From positions 1 to 64,000 of the forward strand of contig NZ_JAMQGM010000019.1 of the NCBI RefSeq assembly GCF_023703325.1: DNA of 64,000 nucleotides, in the 5' to 3' direction. This stretch comes from Streptomyces meridianus (GTDB taxonomy: Bacteria; Actinomycetota; Actinomycetes; Streptomycetales; Streptomycetaceae). The translations under genes were made by a program, and so were the position numbers. Positions 51,689-59,890 of the stretch are shown one piece after another. Position 1 is the first letter of the stretch, and every line of letters starts with the position of its first letter. The notes below the pieces were generated by a model that saw only the letters and a program-made list of their open reading frames with translations, searched no databases and was not told the origin of the DNA.

Positions 51689-51722
51689 GTGCCACTGACC
51701 AACTCAACGATTGCCTGGGTGA

Positions 51723-52949
51723 ATGGAACACGTCACGCTTCTCATCGGGATCGTGATCATCACGGCCTTGGTGTTCGACTTCACGAACGGTTTCCACGAC
51801 ACGGCCAACGCCATGGCCACCACCATCTCGACCGGCGCACTGAAGCCCAAGACGGCGGTGGCGATGTCGGCCGTCCTCAACCTCGTCGGTGCCTTCATCT
51901 CCGTCGAGGTCGCCGCGACCATCTCCAAGGGCATCGTCGACGAGTCCGGCATCCAGCCGGAAGTGATCTTCGCAGGACTGGTGGGTGCCATTCTCTGGAA
52001 CCTGCTGACCTGGCTCGCCGGTCTTCCCTCGAGCTCCTCGCACGCCCTGATGGGCGGTCTGATCGGCGCGGCCGTCGCCTCGGCCGGCATCGGCGCCGTC
52101 CACGTCGACGAGGTGATCGTCAAGATCCTGCTGCCGGCTGTCGCCGCACCGGTCGTCGCAGGCATCGCCACCGTACTCGCGACCCGGCTGACCTACCGTG
52201 CCGCGCGCAACGCCGAGCCGGACGCCACCGCCAAGGGCTACCGCGCCGGCCAGATCGCCTCGGCCGGCCTGGTCTCCCTCGCGCACGGCACCAACGACGC
52301 CCAGAAGACCATGGGTGTGATGACCCTCGCCCTGATCACCGGTGGCGTGCTGGCCCCCGACGCCGACCCGCCGCTGTGGGTCATCGCCTCGGCCGGCATC
52401 GCCATCGCGCTCGGCACGTACCTGGGCGGCTGGCGGATCATCCGCACCATGGGCAAGGGCCTGACCGACATCCAGCCCCCGCAGGGCTTCGCCGCGCAGA
52501 CCGGCGCCGCGGTCACCATCCTGGCCTCGTCGCAGCTGGGCTTCGCCCTGTCCACCACCCAGGTGTGCTCCGGCGCCGTCATGGGCGCAGGCCTCGGCCG
52601 CAAGGGCGGCGTGGTCCGCTGGTCCACCGCGACCCGGATGTTCGCGGCCTGGGGTCTGACCCTGCCGGCGGCCGGCGCGGTCGGCGCGGCCGCCGCAGTC
52701 CTCGCCGGCCAGGGCAGCTGGGGCGTCCCGGCCGTCGCCACCATCGCGATCGTCTCCTGCGCGGCCATCTGGGTGGCCTCGCGCCGCAAGCCGGTGGACC
52801 ACACCAACGTCAACGACCTCGGGGACGAGCCCGCGGGCGTCGTCACCGACGCCGTCCAGAGCGTTTCCCCGCCCCCGGCCCGCAACGGGCAGGAGCCGGC
52901 GGACGACGACTCCGCCACCCGGCCCACCTCCGCACGCGCCTCCCTCTGA
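51723..52949 (+). CDS. PiT family low-affinity inorganic phosphate transporter
   Basis: A 408-residue membrane protein with about ten helices. The two PiT signature repeats are FDFTNGFHDTANAMATTISTGAL (19-41) and SLAHGTNDAQKTMGVM, and GLPSSSSHALMGGLIGAA is the conserved mid-motif. It imports phosphate with a proton or metal complex. The hydrophilic C-terminal tail (about 355-408) is variable. The ATG at 51723 follows 35 bases after the last PHO repeat. In S. coelicolor the equivalent next to the cobalamin genes is, from memory, pitH2. Confidence 0.93.
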   Translation: MEHVTLLIGIVIITALVFDFTNGFHDTANAMATTISTGALKPKTAVAMSAVLNLVGAFISVEVAATISKGIVDESGIQPEVIFAGLVGAILWNLLTWLAGLPSSSSHALMGGLIGAAVASAGIGAVHVDEVIVKILLPAVAAPVVAGIATVLATRLTYRAARNAEPDATAKGYRAGQIASAGLVSLAHGTNDAQKTMGVMTLALITGGVLAPDADPPLWVIASAGIAIALGTYLGGWRIIRTMGKGLTDIQPPQGFAAQTGAAVTILASSQLGFALSTTQVCSGAVMGAGLGRKGGVVRWSTATRMFAAWGLTLPAAGAVGAAAAVLAGQGSWGVPAVATIAIVSCAAIWVASRRKPVDHTNVNDLGDEPAGVVTDAVQSVSPPPARNGQEPADDDSATRPTSARASL

Positions 52950-52976
52950 TCCTCCTGACCTAAGGACAGCATTCTC

Positions 52977-53225
52977 ATGAACATCGACTGGGCAGCCATC
53001 GGCCAGACCTTCGGCGTGTGCCTCCTGGCGACGGTGGGACTCGTGGGCCTGTTCACCGTCGGCATCGTCGGCACGTCCCGTCGCACCGCCGTCCAGGGGA
53101 ACGGCACCGCCACCGTCACGACGGCCGGCTCCACGGCCGCCGCGGCCCGCTTCGCCGGCTACGCCGCCTTCGCGGTGTGCACCGCGGCCGTCGGGTACGG
53201 CCTGTACCTGATCACCGCCGGCTGA
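52977..53225 (+). CDS. Small membrane protein downstream of pit
   Basis: An 82-residue protein with two hydrophobic helices (about 10-32, FGVCLLATVGLVGLFTVGIVG, and 58-80, ARFAGYAAFAVCTAAVGYGLYLI) separated by a Thr-rich loop (TAVQGNGTATVTTAGST). No domain is recognised. The ATG at 52977 is 27 bases after the pit stop and has AAGGA upstream, so it should be cotranscribed with pit and share PhoP control. A strong terminator ends the unit. Confidence 0.82.
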   Translation: MNIDWAAIGQTFGVCLLATVGLVGLFTVGIVGTSRRTAVQGNGTATVTTAGSTAAAARFAGYAAFAVCTAAVGYGLYLITAG

Positions 53226-53278
53226 ACCTCCGTCCCCCGGACGGGTGATGAGCCCCCGGGGGAACTCCGCAGCCCTGG

Positions 53279-53321
53279 GCCGCCGGGCGGGAACGCTCCC
53301 CAGCGTTTCCCGCCCGGCGGC
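53279..53321 (+). terminator. Strong terminator of the pit operon
   Basis: A 19-20 bp stem (GCCGCCGGGCGGGAACGCT with AGCGTTTCCCGCCCGGCGGC, one bulged base) and the loop CCCC, followed by TCGTTGTGTG. It insulates the phosphate operon from the cobalamin operon. Confidence 0.85.
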
Positions 53322-53366
53322 TCGTTGTGTGCCCCCACACACTTTCCGCCGCAGGTCAAGGGCAGG

Positions 53367-53395
53367 TTGACGGGCGATCGCGGCCGTGGTGGACT
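53367..53395 (+). promoter_or_regulatory. Candidate promoter of the cobalamin operon
   Basis: TTGACG (53367-53372), 17 bases, then TGGACT (53390-53395), placing the start near 53402, just before the riboswitch. The -35 matches consensus well; the -10 is weaker. Confidence 0.5.
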
Positions 53396-53399
53396 GCCG

Positions 53400-53563
53400 A
53401 AGCCAAACGGCGGCAAGGGAGGAAGCCGGTGCGAATCCGGCGCGGTCCCGCCACTGTCACCGGGGAGCGCTCCCCAACCAGGAGTCACGGCCCGCACCAC
53501 GCGGGCTGGAAGGCCTGGGGATGCGCGGATCCGGGAGCCAGGAGACTCTCACCGCCGGTCGAG
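53400..53563 (+). promoter_or_regulatory. Cobalamin (B12) riboswitch
   Basis: The B12 box and core are unmistakable: AAGGGAGGAAGCCGGTGCGAATCCGGCGCGGTCCCGCCACTGT begins near 53415. A GGAG-loop region, the GCCCGC-ACCAC-GCGGGC hairpin and GCCAGGAGACTCTC (from about 53537) follow. The closing stem pairs GGCGG (about 53409) with CCGCC (53552). Bound adenosylcobalamin should repress the operon, most likely by hiding translation signals, since no terminator hairpin is visible between the element and cobD. Boundaries are estimated. Confidence 0.93.
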
Positions 53564-53601
53564 TCGAACCAGGGCGCGGACCCTGAGTGAGGACGAGTCC
53601 C

Positions 53602-53667
53602 ATGCCCGGCTGCCGCCGAACACCCCCGCTGCATCCGACACTTCACCGAGGCTGCACGGCGCGCTGA
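53602..53667 (+). CDS. Possible 21-codon leader ORF between the riboswitch and cobD
   Basis: An ATG frame of 21 codons (MPGCRRTPPLHPTLHRGCTAR) with a good ribosome-binding site (GAGGA, 8 bases upstream). It stops at 53665-53667, four bases before the cobD ATG (TGATCCGATG). cobD itself has no recognisable Shine-Dalgarno sequence, so ribosomes finishing this frame could reinitiate there. Composition alone does not prove coding. Confidence 0.4.
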   Translation: MPGCRRTPPLHPTLHRGCTAR

Positions 53668-53671
53668 TCCG

Positions 53672-54622
53672 ATGCGTGCCGAGCACAAGTCCCACGTGTA
53701 CGGCACCGCCCTCGGGTTCGTCTGCGATCTTCTCGTGGGCGATCCGCGGCGCGGACATCCCGTGGCCGCCTTCGGACGGGCCGCGGCCGCCGTCGAGCGC
53801 CGGCTGTGGCGCGACCACCGCGGCCGGGGCGCCCTGTTCACCTTCGTCTGTGCCGGCGGGGTGCTCGCCGCGGCGGCCGGCCTCTCCCACCCGCTGCGCC
53901 GTGCCCCCGCAGCGGCGACCGCGCTGACCGCCGCCACCACCTGGGCCGTCCTGGGCGGAACGTCGCTGGGCCGTGAGGCGCGGGCCGTCGGCGACGCTCT
54001 GGCGGCGGACGACCTCGAAGCCGCCCGGCGCGGTCTGCCGCATCTGTGCGGGCGCGACCCGTACGCCCTCGACGTGCAGCAGATCGCCCGCGCCGTGGTG
54101 GAGTCCGTCGCCGAGAACACCTCCGACGCGGTCGTCGGCGCTCTGGTCTGGGGAACCCTGGCCGGCGTGCCCGGCATGGCGTTCTTCCGCGCGGTCAACA
54201 CGCTCGACGCGATGGTCGGTCACCGCTCGCCCCGCCACCGGCACTTCGGCTGGGCATCGGCCCGGCTGGACGACGTGGCGGGGTGGCCCGGCTCCCGGCT
54301 GACCACCGCTCTCACCGTCCTGTGCGGGCCCGACCCGCGCGGCGCGCTGCGCGCGGTGCGCGCCGACGCACACCGGCATCCGAGCCCCAACGCCGGCCCG
54401 GTGGAAGCCGCGTTCGCCGGGGCGCTCGGGGTACGCCTGGGCGGCACGCTCGCCTACACGGGCCGGGTGGAGAACCGCCCGGTACTCGGCCGGGACAACC
54501 GACCGGTCGGAATCCGGGACATCGAACGCGCGGTGCGGCTCTCGCGGCGGGTGAGCGGCCTTGCACTGGCCGTCTGTGCCATTGCGCGGCTCGGCACGCG
54601 CAGGAACAGGGGGAACGCATGA
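53672..54622 (+). CDS. cobD: Adenosylcobinamide-phosphate synthase
   Basis: A 316-residue integral membrane protein of the CobD/CbiB family, which attaches the aminopropanol arm to adenosylcobyric acid. Family blocks are [22 protein letters not shown] (15-36), [43 protein letters not shown] (about 146-188) and the [18 protein letters not shown] segment, with several hydrophobic helices. The ATG at 53672 lacks a clear ribosome-binding site and may depend on the small frame ending just before it. It is the first gene of the riboswitch-controlled operon and overlaps cobQ by 4 bases. The symbol follows the Pseudomonas scheme; cbiB is the Salmonella name. Confidence 0.94.
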   Translation: MRAEHKSHVYGTALGFVCDLLVGDPRRGHPVAAFGRAAAAVERRLWRDHRGRGALFTFVCAGGVLAAAAGLSHPLRRAPAAATALTAATTWAVLGGTSLGREARAVGDALAADDLEAARRGLPHLCGRDPYALDVQQIARAVVESVAENTSDAVVGALVWGTLAGVPGMAFFRAVNTLDAMVGHRSPRHRHFGWASARLDDVAGWPGSRLTTALTVLCGPDPRGALRAVRADAHRHPSPNAGPVEAAFAGALGVRLGGTLAYTGRVENRPVLGRDNRPVGIRDIERAVRLSRRVSGLALAVCAIARLGTRRNRGNA

Positions 54623-56160
54623 GTGGCGGACTGCTGGTCGCAGGCACCACGTCGGACGCCGGAAAGAGCGTCGTCACCGCGGGGATCTGCCGGTGGCTGG
54701 TGCGGCAGGGGGTGAAAGTCGCCCCGTTCAAGGCCCAGAACATGTCGCTCAACTCGTTCGTGACCCACGAGGGCGCCGAGATCGGCCGCGCCCAGGCCAT
54801 GCAGGCGCAGGCCGCCCGGGTCGAGCCGTCGGCGCTGATGAACCCGGTCCTGCTGAAGCCCGGGAGCGACCGGAGCAGCCAGGTCGTGGTCCTCGGAAGG
54901 CCGGTGGGCGAGTTCAGCGCCCGCGGATACTTCGGGGACGGGCGCGGGCCCCGCACCGGAGGACCGGGCGGGGGCCGCGAGGAGCTGCTCCGCACGGTCG
55001 TGCAGTGCCTGGACGAGCTGCGCGACACCTACGACGCCGTCATCTGCGAGGGGGCGGGCAGTCCGGCGGAGATCAACCTGCGGCGCACCGACATCGTCAA
55101 CATGGGCCTGGCCGGGGCGGCGCGGCTGCCGGTCGTGGTCGTCGGCGACATCGACCGCGGCGGCGTGTTCGCGTCCTTCTTCGGCACCACCGCCCTGCTC
55201 TCCCGCGAGGACCAGGCGCTCGTGGCCGGCTACCTGGTCAACAAGTTCCGCGGCGACGTCTCACTGCTGGAGCCGGGGCTGGAGACGCTGCGGGGACTGA
55301 CCGGCCGTCGGACCTACGGCGTGCTGCCGTACCGCAACGGCCTCGGCATCGACGAGGAGGACGGGCTGCGGGTGTCGCTGCGCGGCGCCGTCCGGGAGTC
55401 GGCGGTCGCCCCGCCGCACGGCGAGGACCTCCTGCGGGTCGCGGTGGCCGCGGTTCCGCTGATGTCGAACTTCACCGACGTGGACGCGCTGGCGGCCGAA
55501 CCGGGCGTCGTCGTCCGCTTCGTGGACCGGCCCGAGGAACTGACGGACGCCGACCTGGTGATCCTGCCCGGGACGCGTGGCACCGTACGGGCCCTGGCCT
55601 GGCTGCGCGAACGCGGGATCGCCGACGCGGTGGTGCGCCGCGCGGCCGAAGGACGTCCGGTGCTCGGCATCTGCGGCGGCTTCCAGATGCTCGGCGAGCG
55701 CATCGAGGACGACGTCGAGTCGCGGGCCGGGACCGTGCCCGGCCTCGGACTGCTCCCGGTGCGGGTGCGGTTCGCGACCGGAAAGACGCTCGCCCGGCCG
55801 GCCGGCCGGGCCCTCGGCGAACACGTCGACGGCTACGAGATCCACCACGGGGTGGCCGACGTCGCGGGCGGTGACGAGCCGTTCCTCGACGGCTGCCGGA
55901 CGGGCTCCGTGTGGGGCACCCACTGGCACGGCTCCCTGGAGAGCGACGGGTTCCGGCGCGCCTTCCTGAGCCGGATCGCACAGGTCGCGGGACGCCGCTT
56001 CATACCCGCCCCCGGCACCGACTTCGCGGCTCTGCGCGAGCGGCAACTGGACGCCCTGGGCGATCTGGTCGAGGAACACGCGGACACCGCTGCCCTGCTC
56101 CGGCTGATCGAGGACGGCGTGCCGGCCGGGCTTCCCTTCCTTCCGCCGGGCGCCCCGTGA
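54619..56160 (+). CDS. cobQ: Cobyric acid synthase
   Basis: A 513-residue glutamine-dependent amidotransferase that amidates side chains b, d, e and g of adenosylcobyrinic a,c-diamide. The N-terminal ATP-binding domain starts [23 protein letters not shown] with [14 protein letters not shown]. The C-terminal class I glutaminase-like domain has the nucleophile C352 in [12 protein letters not shown] and the histidine region GYEIHHG. The ATG at 54619 overlaps the cobD stop (ATGA). A Gly-rich insert (about 112-124) interrupts the N-terminal domain loop. Confidence 0.96.
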   Translation: MSGGLLVAGTTSDAGKSVVTAGICRWLVRQGVKVAPFKAQNMSLNSFVTHEGAEIGRAQAMQAQAARVEPSALMNPVLLKPGSDRSSQVVVLGRPVGEFSARGYFGDGRGPRTGGPGGGREELLRTVVQCLDELRDTYDAVICEGAGSPAEINLRRTDIVNMGLAGAARLPVVVVGDIDRGGVFASFFGTTALLSREDQALVAGYLVNKFRGDVSLLEPGLETLRGLTGRRTYGVLPYRNGLGIDEEDGLRVSLRGAVRESAVAPPHGEDLLRVAVAAVPLMSNFTDVDALAAEPGVVVRFVDRPEELTDADLVILPGTRGTVRALAWLRERGIADAVVRRAAEGRPVLGICGGFQMLGERIEDDVESRAGTVPGLGLLPVRVRFATGKTLARPAGRALGEHVDGYEIHHGVADVAGGDEPFLDGCRTGSVWGTHWHGSLESDGFRRAFLSRIAQVAGRRFIPAPGTDFAALRERQLDALGDLVEEHADTAALLRLIEDGVPAGLPFLPPGAP

Positions 56161-56218
56161 ACGCCCCCGTGCCGGGCCCGGGAAAACCTGCCCCCGAGAC
56201 CACACCGAGAGAGGCACC

Positions 56219-59200
56219 GTGAGCGACCTGCTGTTGCTGTCCACCGCCGATACGGACCTGCTGGCGGCCCGTGCTTCCGGCGCGCCGTACCGGATCGCGA
56301 ATCCGGCCCGGGTCGCCGTCGAGGACGAACTGCCGCGTCTGCTGGACGGCGCCGGGGTCGCGGTCGTCCGGCTGCTCGGCGGCAGACGCGCCTGGGAGGA
56401 CGGCCTCGAGGTGCTGCGCGAGTCCGGGGTCCCGGCCGTGCTGCTGGGCGGCGAGGCCGTGCCCGACGCCGAGCTGATGGCCGAGTCGAGCGTGCCCTCG
56501 GGTGTGGTCTCGGAGTCGCTGCGCTATCTGGTCGAGGGCGGGCCGGAGAACCTGGCGCAGCTCGCCGGGTTCCTCTCCGACACCGTGCTGATGAGCGGCG
56601 AGGGCTTCGAACCACCGCGCCCGATGCCGGCGTTCGGGGTGCACGGGCAGCGTGCGCACGACCCCGGACGTCCGACCGTGGGCGTGCTGTTCTACCGGGC
56701 GCACCATCTCTCCGGGAACACCGCGTTCGTCGACGTGCTGTGCGACGCCGTCGAGGCGAAGGGCTCCAACGCGCTGCCGGTGTTCTGCGGTTCGCTGCGC
56801 GACGCCGAGCCGGAGCTCTACGACCTGCTGGGACGCGCGGACGCCCTGGTCACCACCGTGCTGGCGGCGGGCGGCACCCGGGCGAGCGACGCGTCGGCGG
56901 GCGGCGACGACGAGGCCTGGGACGTGGGCGCGCTGGCCGCGCTGGACGTGCCGGTGCTGCAGGGCCTGTGCCTGACGACGTCCCGCGCGGCCTGGGAGGA
57001 GTCGGATGCGGCGCTGTCGCCGCTGGACGCCGCGATGCAGGTGGCGATCCCGGAGTTCGACGGGCGCCTGGTCACGGTGCCGTTCTCGTTCAAGGAGACC
57101 GGCGAGGACGACGTCCCGGTGTACGTCGCGGACCCGGAGCGGGCCGCCCGGGTGGCGGGCATCGCCGTCCGCCATGCCGCCCTGCGCCACCGGGCGAACG
57201 CGGACAAGAAGCTGGCACTCGTCTTCACCGCCTACCCGACGAAGCACTCGCGGGTCGGCAACGCGGTGGGGCTGGACACCCCGGCCTCGGCGGTGCGGGT
57301 CCTCGACGCGCTGCGGCACGCCGGGTACACCGTCGAGGGCCATCCGGCGGAGGGCGACGAGCTGATCCACCGGCTCATCGCGGCCGGCGGCCACGACGTG
57401 GAATGGCTGACCGAGGAGCAGTTGGCCGCGGCGCCCGCCCGGGTCCCGCTGAAGGACTACCGGGAGTGGTTCGCCCGGCTCGACCCGGCACTGCGCGAGC
57501 CGATGCTGGAGCACTGGGGTGAGCCGCCGGGCTCGCTGTACGTGGACGGCGACGACATCGTGCTGGCCTCGCTGCGGTTCGGCAACGTGGTCGTCATGAT
57601 CCAGCCGCCGCGCGGCTTCGGCGAGAACCCGATCGCGATCTACCACGACCCGGACATGCCGCCCTCGCACCACTACCTGGCCGCGTACCGGTGGCTGGAG
57701 ACCGCGGAGCCGGACGGGGGCTTCGGCGCCGACGCGATCGTCCACATGGGCAAGCACGGCACCCTGGAGTGGCTGCCGGGCAAGGGGCTCGGCCTGTCGG
57801 CGTCCTGCGGCCCGGACGCGGTGCTCGGCGACCTGCCGCTGGTGTACCCGTTCATCGTCAACGACCCCGGTGAGGGCACCCAGGCCAAGCGGCGCGGCCA
57901 CGCCACGGTGGTGGACCACCTGGTGCCGCCGATGGCGCGCGCCGACACCTACGGCGACCTGGCCAAGCTGGAGCAACTTCTCGACGAGTACGCCCTGGTG
58001 AGCGATCTGGACCCGGCGAAGGCCCCGGCGGTCCGGGCGCAGATCTGGACGCTGGTCAAGGCTGCCGAGCTGCACCACGACCTGCACGTCGACGAGCAGC
58101 CGGACGACGACGACTTCGACGAGTTCGTCATGCACATCGACGGCTACCTGTGCGAGATCAAGGACGTCCAGATCCGCGACGGGCTGCACGTCCTCGGCGG
58201 CGGGCCGGCCGGTGAGGCCCGGGTCAACCTGGTGCTGGCCGTGCTGCGCGCCTCGCAGGTGTGGGGCGGGCAGGCCGCGGCGCTGCCCGGTCTGCGGGCT
58301 GCCCTCGCCGGGCTGTTCGGGCTGGACGAGAAGGTTCTGCTGGCCGGGCCGGGGGCCCGGGCGGACGTCCCCGCGTCGCTGACCGCGCTCGTCGACGGAC
58401 CCGCCCGGACCGCCGCGGACGCGATCGACCTGCTGGAGCAGCTGTGCCGCCGGCTTGCGGAGGGCATGGAGGCCCGCGGCTGGCAGCCCGGGGCCGTCCC
58501 GGGCCTCGTGCACGAGGTGCTCGACGGGCTCGAACCGCCCGCCGCCGTCGACGTGCTGCGGTTCGCGTGCGACGAGGTCGTGCCGCGGCTGGCCCGGACC
58601 ACGGACGAGATCGGCAACGTGCTGCACGCGCTGGACGGCGGGTACGTCCCGGCCGGGCCGTCCGGCTCGCCGACCCGCGGGTTGGTCAACGTCCTGCCGA
58701 CCGGGCGGAACTTCTACTCGGTGGACCCCAAGGCCATCCCGTCCCGGCTGTCCTGGGAGGTCGGGCAGTCCCTCGCGGACTCGCTGATCGCCCGCTACGT
58801 GGCGGACACCGGCGGCTTTCCGAAGTCCGTCGGGCTGACCGTCTGGGGCACCTCCGCGATGCGCACGCAGGGCGACGACATCGCGGAGATCCTGGCGCTG
58901 CTCGGCTGCCGCCCGGTGTGGGACGACGCGTCGCGCCGGGTCACCGGTTTCGAGGTGCTGCCGCCCGAGGAGCTGGGCCGGCCGCGGGTGGACGTCACCG
59001 TCCGCATCTCCGGCTTCTTCCGGGACGCCTTCCCGCACGTCGTCGGGCTGATCGACGACGCGGTGCGGGCGGTGGCCGAGCTGGACGAGCCGGCGGACGC
59101 CAACTACGTGCGGGCGCACGCCGACCAGGACACCGCCGAGCACGGCGACCGGCGGCGGGCCACCGCCCGGGTCTTCGGTTCGAAGCCGGGCGCGTACGGC

Positions 59201-59890
59201 GCGGGGCTGCTGCCGCTGATCGACGCCCGCAACTGGCGCTCCGACGCCGACCTCGCCGAGGTGTACGCGGTGTGGGGCGGCTACGCCTACGGCCGCGGGC
59301 TCGAAGGGCGAGCGGCGCGCGGGGACATGGAGGCCGCCTTCCGCCGGATCCAGGTGGCGGCGAAGAACGTGGACACCCGCGAGCACGATCTCGTCGACGC
59401 CGACGACTACTTCCAGTACCACGGCGGCATGGTGGCGATGGTCCGCCACCTGACGGGCGGCTCGCCCGAGGCCTACGTGGGCGACAGCGCGGCGCCCGAC
59501 CAGGTGCGGACGCGGACGCTGGGTGAGGAGACGCACCGGGTCTTCCGTGCCCGGGTGGTCAACCCCCGGTGGATGGCGGCGATGCGGCGGCACGGCTACA
59601 AGGGCGCCTTCGAGATGGCCGCGACCGTCGACTACCTCTTCGGCTACGACGCGACGGCCGGGGTGGTGGACGACTGGATGTACGAGAAGTTGTCCGCCGA
59701 GTACGTCTTCGACCCGGAGAACCGGCAGTTCATGGAGAAGTCCAACCCGTGGGCGCTGCGCGGCATCACCGAACGGCTGCTGGAGGCCGCCGACCGCGGC
59801 CTGTGGGCCGAGCCGGACGAGCGGACCCTGGAACAGCTGCGCGCCACCTATCTGCAGATCGAGGGCGAACTGGAAGGAGACGACGCATGA
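56219..59890 (+). CDS. cobN: Cobaltochelatase large subunit
   Basis: A 1223-residue CobN/BchH-family protein that binds hydrogenobyrinic acid a,c-diamide and inserts cobalt with the AAA/VWA subunit encoded next. Recognisable blocks include VGVLFYRAHHLSGNTAFVDVL, LVFTAYPTKHSRVGNAVGLDTPAS, PPRGFGENPIAIYHDPDMPPSHHYLA, ADAIVHMGKHGTLEWLPGKGLGLS and KGAFEMAATVDYLFGYDAT. The use of CobN implies the late-cobalt (aerobic) pathway. The GTG at 56219 follows GAGAGGC, and its stop overlaps the next start (ATGA). Confidence 0.96.
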   Translation: MSDLLLLSTADTDLLAARASGAPYRIANPARVAVEDELPRLLDGAGVAVVRLLGGRRAWEDGLEVLRESGVPAVLLGGEAVPDAELMAESSVPSGVVSESLRYLVEGGPENLAQLAGFLSDTVLMSGEGFEPPRPMPAFGVHGQRAHDPGRPTVGVLFYRAHHLSGNTAFVDVLCDAVEAKGSNALPVFCGSLRDAEPELYDLLGRADALVTTVLAAGGTRASDASAGGDDEAWDVGALAALDVPVLQGLCLTTSRAAWEESDAALSPLDAAMQVAIPEFDGRLVTVPFSFKETGEDDVPVYVADPERAARVAGIAVRHAALRHRANADKKLALVFTAYPTKHSRVGNAVGLDTPASAVRVLDALRHAGYTVEGHPAEGDELIHRLIAAGGHDVEWLTEEQLAAAPARVPLKDYREWFARLDPALREPMLEHWGEPPGSLYVDGDDIVLASLRFGNVVVMIQPPRGFGENPIAIYHDPDMPPSHHYLAAYRWLETAEPDGGFGADAIVHMGKHGTLEWLPGKGLGLSASCGPDAVLGDLPLVYPFIVNDPGEGTQAKRRGHATVVDHLVPPMARADTYGDLAKLEQLLDEYALVSDLDPAKAPAVRAQIWTLVKAAELHHDLHVDEQPDDDDFDEFVMHIDGYLCEIKDVQIRDGLHVLGGGPAGEARVNLVLAVLRASQVWGGQAAALPGLRAALAGLFGLDEKVLLAGPGARADVPASLTALVDGPARTAADAIDLLEQLCRRLAEGMEARGWQPGAVPGLVHEVLDGLEPPAAVDVLRFACDEVVPRLARTTDEIGNVLHALDGGYVPAGPSGSPTRGLVNVLPTGRNFYSVDPKAIPSRLSWEVGQSLADSLIARYVADTGGFPKSVGLTVWGTSAMRTQGDDIAEILALLGCRPVWDDASRRVTGFEVLPPEELGRPRVDVTVRISGFFRDAFPHVVGLIDDAVRAVAELDEPADANYVRAHADQDTAEHGDRRRATARVFGSKPGAYGAGLLPLIDARNWRSDADLAEVYAVWGGYAYGRGLEGRAARGDMEAAFRRIQVAAKNVDTREHDLVDADDYFQYHGGMVAMVRHLTGGSPEAYVGDSAAPDQVRTRTLGEETHRVFRARVVNPRWMAAMRRHGYKGAFEMAATVDYLFGYDATAGVVDDWMYEKLSAEYVFDPENRQFMEKSNPWALRGITERLLEAADRGLWAEPDERTLEQLRATYLQIEGELEGDDA

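Noticed and set aside
53551..53590. tRNA-like stretch containing GTCGAGTCGAACC
   Set aside because: No acceptor or anticodon stem can be formed around it; it is the 3' side of the B12 riboswitch.
56000..59593. 1197-codon frame opposite cobN
   Set aside because: It shadows the CobN gene and has no recognisable domain; Val/Arg/His-rich antisense composition.
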